Origin: Desulfobacter curvatus DSM 3379
GTDB taxonomy: Bacteria; Desulfobacterota; Desulfobacteria; Desulfobacterales; Desulfobacteraceae
Reading direction: 5' to 3'
Length of the DNA: 6,871 bases
Assembly (NCBI RefSeq): GCF_000373985.1
Contig: NZ_KB892934.1
Location: forward strand, 1-6,871
The position numbers were made by a program, and so were the translations under genes. Positions 5,246-6,871 of the stretch are shown piece by piece; within the stretch, counting starts at the first letter, position 1; the number at the start of each line of letters is the position of its first letter. Below the pieces are notes generated by a model. The model was not told where the DNA came from. It did no database searches and saw nothing but the letters and a program-made list of their open reading frames with translations.

Positions 5246-5908
5246 CTAAAGGGTGCTGCAATTGCAGTTCATCGCTTCTTTAAAAAAATCGAGTTCATAT
5301 TGTGTTGATTGCATGAAAGCGTTCAACATTTTTTGATATAGTTCTTCATCGGCCTCTGATGCCACCCGCTCTACAATATCAATAAATCTTTGTGTATATT
5401 GTTCGTATGCTTCACTGTGATAGGTGTCGATCCACATCTGGTAGGCGTTGGGGACTTCCGCAATGGTCAAGATATGATTGCCGACGCTGTTATAGACCCA
5501 GAAACAAGGTAAAAGAGCCGCGGCAGCAATCCCAAACGCAGAATTTTTACTGTGGTCGAGCAGAAAGGCTGTGTATTTTTCAATGGCAGGAGACTTTTCT
5601 TCAGCCGCCTTGATATTAAAATAGCCCAGAAACTCATTGTGAAGGGCCCGTTCAATGTCCAGTCCATCTTTGGCCAACAATTTAAAGAATTGCTTTTCAG
5701 ATGTGTTGGGCGCTTTTTCGGCCAACAGATCCAACGCCAGATTGTCATCCTTGAGATAGAGGATATCCTGGGACAAAAAATGTGCAAAACTATTTTTATC
5801 CAAGGTACCTTGGGCAAGTCTGACAACAAAGGGATGAGAAACTGTATCCGCATAAATGCAAGCAACCGCATCCCACATCTTTTGGGTCTGTTTTCCTGCC
5901 GCTTTCAT
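5246..5908 (-). CDS. tenA: TenA family thiaminase II (aminopyrimidine aminohydrolase)
   Basis: TenA hydrolyses 4-amino-5-aminomethyl-2-methylpyrimidine to the hydroxymethyl form, so that degraded thiamine can be reused; it can also cleave thiamine. The protein is all-helical and cytoplasmic. From the ATG at 5908 it has 220 residues. LLPCFWVYNSVG places the catalytic cysteine at residue 135 and the second aromatic at Y139; STQYELDFF places the catalytic glutamate at 205. These are the same numbers as in Bacillus subtilis TenA (Cys135, Tyr139, Glu205), which supports this start. The pyrimidine-binding Asp is in LSQDILYL (D48), and SHPFV and ALHNEFL are also family motifs. An upstream ATG at 5917 lies one base from AGGAGG and is too close; 5908 is ten bases away. 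The gene follows the methyltransferase stop by 29 bases on the same strand. The C-terminus ends NCNCSTL, shorter than in Bacillus. Confidence 0.92.
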   Translation of the reverse strand: MKAAGKQTQKMWDAVACIYADTVSHPFVVRLAQGTLDKNSFAHFLSQDILYLKDDNLALDLLAEKAPNTSEKQFFKLLAKDGLDIERALHNEFLGYFNIKAAEEKSPAIEKYTAFLLDHSKNSAFGIAAAALLPCFWVYNSVGNHILTIAEVPNAYQMWIDTYHSEAYEQYTQRFIDIVERVASEADEELYQKMLNAFMQSTQYELDFFKEAMNCNCSTL

Positions 5909-5918
5909 ATTCTTCATC

Positions 5919-5924
5919 CCTCCT
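5919..5924 (-). promoter_or_regulatory. Shine-Dalgarno of tenA
   Basis: A full AGGAGG on the minus strand lies in the short gap after the methyltransferase stop (5938). It is ten bases from the ATG at 5908 and one base from the ATG at 5917, which decides the start in favour of 5908. Confidence 0.75.
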
Positions 5925-5937
5925 GATTCTGCTGTTG

Positions 5938-6645
5938 TTATTTTTTTAAGGCACAAATGGCGACATAGTCACCGCCGTCAAAGCCGGGGATGGGTTTTTC
6001 TTCCACGTTGTTTGAGTACAGCGGATGCTTTGTCAGGGTTTGTGCAAAATCAAAGTCTTGAAATCCTGCTGCTTCCAGCATCTCGACTTTCTCAGCAGTT
6101 GTACGCCAGTTGGCAACCTTTACAAATTCTATTGGGTACGGGTCCCTTGGGTGAATGCCTTCCAATAGTGGATGATCCCATGTTCCCAAACTTTTTGCCA
6201 GGTTATACATGGTTGCATATGATCCTTCCTTGGGCACATCAATCACCACGATTTTACCGTTTTTTCTCAACGCAGCATATGCCTTGTGAAACACGGACTG
6301 CAGGTCGTTGATATAGCTTGGCGTGCCGTTGAATAGAATCGTATCGTATTGCTCTTGGCCCAGATCGGCATCTTCGGCTGTGGTGACGTCAACAGTCAGC
6401 CCGCGTTTTCGTGCAATATCGGCCATTCCGTCCGATGGTTCAAGACCGTACTGAATGGGAATATTAAAATCTTTTTTCAGTATTGATTCAAAAAGACCGC
6501 TTCCGCACCCCACAGAAAAGGTATCACCCGCATCTTTCAAAAAATGAGCGACCAGATTCACTTCTGAATTCAACAGATTCATATTGTCAAAAAACCAGGC
6601 ATCATATGCCTGTGCAAATTCGTCAAAACTTCTCTTTTTATCCAT
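5938..6645 (-). CDS. Class I SAM-dependent methyltransferase
   Basis: This 235-residue protein has a Rossmann-type methyltransferase core. Motif I is SVGCGSG (residues 44-50), with an acidic residue at the end of strand two, E69 in YGLEPSDGM, that should bind the ribose of S-adenosylmethionine. The next conserved block is QYDTILFNGTPSYI (99-112), then LRKNGKIVVIDVPKEGSY as strand five. The C-terminal third (WDHPLLEGIHPRDPYPIEFV and GFDGGDYVAICALK) is specific to its subfamily and should shape the acceptor site. The acceptor substrate cannot be read from the sequence. The ATG at 6645 is chosen because GGAGGG (6655-6650) lies four bases upstream; the frame opens further up to 6711 but without a site. 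It is the first gene of a two-gene unit with tenA, so a role with thiamine or pyrimidine metabolites is possible but unproven. Confidence 0.87.
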   Translation of the reverse strand: MDKKRSFDEFAQAYDAWFFDNMNLLNSEVNLVAHFLKDAGDTFSVGCGSGLFESILKKDFNIPIQYGLEPSDGMADIARKRGLTVDVTTAEDADLGQEQYDTILFNGTPSYINDLQSVFHKAYAALRKNGKIVVIDVPKEGSYATMYNLAKSLGTWDHPLLEGIHPRDPYPIEFVKVANWRTTAEKVEMLEAAGFQDFDFAQTLTKHPLYSNNVEEKPIPGFDGGDYVAICALKK

Positions 6646-6649
6646 GCTG

Positions 6650-6655
6650 CCCTCC
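6650..6655 (-). promoter_or_regulatory. Shine-Dalgarno of the methyltransferase gene
   Basis: GGAGGG on the minus strand, four bases before the ATG at 6645, fixes the start. A TATAAT hexamer further upstream (minus strand, 6696-6691) could be a -10 element but lacks a matching -35. No thiamine pyrophosphate riboswitch core (CUGAGA, ACCUGAUC-type words) is visible between 6646 and 6871. Confidence 0.7.
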
Positions 6656-6745
6656 AAACAAAAACCGTTAGCCCAAGTTTTCGATTGCAAATTATAACTT
6701 ATTGTAATCACGCGGATTGTTGTTTTTAAGTTCCTGGTTATGGCA

Positions 6746-6871
6746 CTACTTTTGTCTAAAAATGTTTTTAATCACCGGCCCTGGATATAAACCTATCTCC
6801 AAAGCTTTATAAATTTTTTGTTGTCTGGGTTCTGGTCGTGTGCTTTTTCTGATATGAACGGTTTGACCATC
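6746..6871 (-). CDS. C-terminal tail of a gene entering from the right, possibly transposase
   Basis: The minus strand is open for 41 codons from the window edge to TAG at 6748-6746. The tail reads HIRKSTRPEPRQQKIYKALE and then IGLYPGPVIKNIFRQK. The phrasing 'P.P.QQ.IY.AL.I...PGPVIKN' resembles the last residues of IS1634-like DDE transposases, as I recall them, but the piece is too short to be sure. It ends about 100 bases before the methyltransferase start. No start codon lies within the window, so it is a truncated gene or a remnant. The frame could be open by chance. Confidence 0.35.
   Translation of the reverse strand, partial: DGQTVHIRKSTRPEPRQQKIYKALEIGLYPGPVIKNIFRQK

Noticed and set aside
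5256..5267. 12-bp palindrome CTGCAATTGCAG
   Set aside because: It lies within tenA coding sequence and encodes the C-terminal NCNC; a palindrome of this length is unremarkable alone.
5183..5311. Plus-strand 42-codon frame starting MPIMLPFKSV
   Set aside because: It runs antisense into the tenA 3' end, has no ribosome-binding site and no recognisable similarity.
5552..6311. Long plus-strand frames opposite tenA and the methyltransferase
   Set aside because: They are antisense shadows of two well-supported genes with good ribosome-binding sites and conserved motifs.

Overview
The window reads as ordinary chromosomal DNA of a mesophilic Gram-negative bacterium with fairly AT-rich sequence. The mix of gene families (a YigI-type thioesterase, YehS, YaiI, an RNase H-like protein, YaeQ, TenA and a molybdenum-cofactor nucleotidyltransferase relic) would fit an anaerobic Desulfobacterota/Desulfobacterales-type organism. 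That placement is an inference from protein style; no rRNA or tRNA is present to settle it.

Layout. The left edge (1-199, minus) holds the N-terminal end of a probable DDE transposase whose body lies outside the window. It is followed by an AT-rich, hairpin-rich spacer and a strong 15-bp stem-loop. The stem-loop ends an exported metallo-beta-lactamase-fold hydrolase gene (433-1185, minus). Divergent from it, six plus-strand genes run 1402-4282: a YigI-family acyl-CoA thioesterase, a 30-residue zinc-ribbon microprotein, YehS (DUF1456), YaiI/YqxD (DUF188), an RNase H-fold protein directly abutting yaiI, and, after a 204-bp gap, YaeQ.

The stretch 4283-4564 has no supportable gene but contains inverted and direct repeats. 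It leads into a broken mobA-like gene (4565-5134), which lacks its nucleotide-binding N-terminus and carries an in-frame TAA. On the minus strand, a class I SAM methyltransferase (5938-6645) and a TenA-family thiaminase II (5246-5908) form a two-gene operon, each gene with a good Shine-Dalgarno. The right edge (6746-6871, minus) holds a 41-codon C-terminal tail of another gene, possibly also a transposase.

How the genes fit together. The firmest functional statements are that TenA retains the thiaminase II catalytic Cys and Glu at exactly the Bacillus subtilis numbering, and that the methyltransferase is its co-transcribed partner. The plus-strand block is a run of widely conserved but poorly characterised proteins, at least three of which have folds associated with nucleases (YaiI, RNase H-like, YaeQ). 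I see no convincing new defence, CRISPR or retroelement system. The most notable items are the orphan zinc-ribbon microprotein, the TenA-methyltransferase pair without a visible TPP riboswitch, the abutting YaiI/RNase H genes, and the decayed mobA with a repeat-rich upstream junction.
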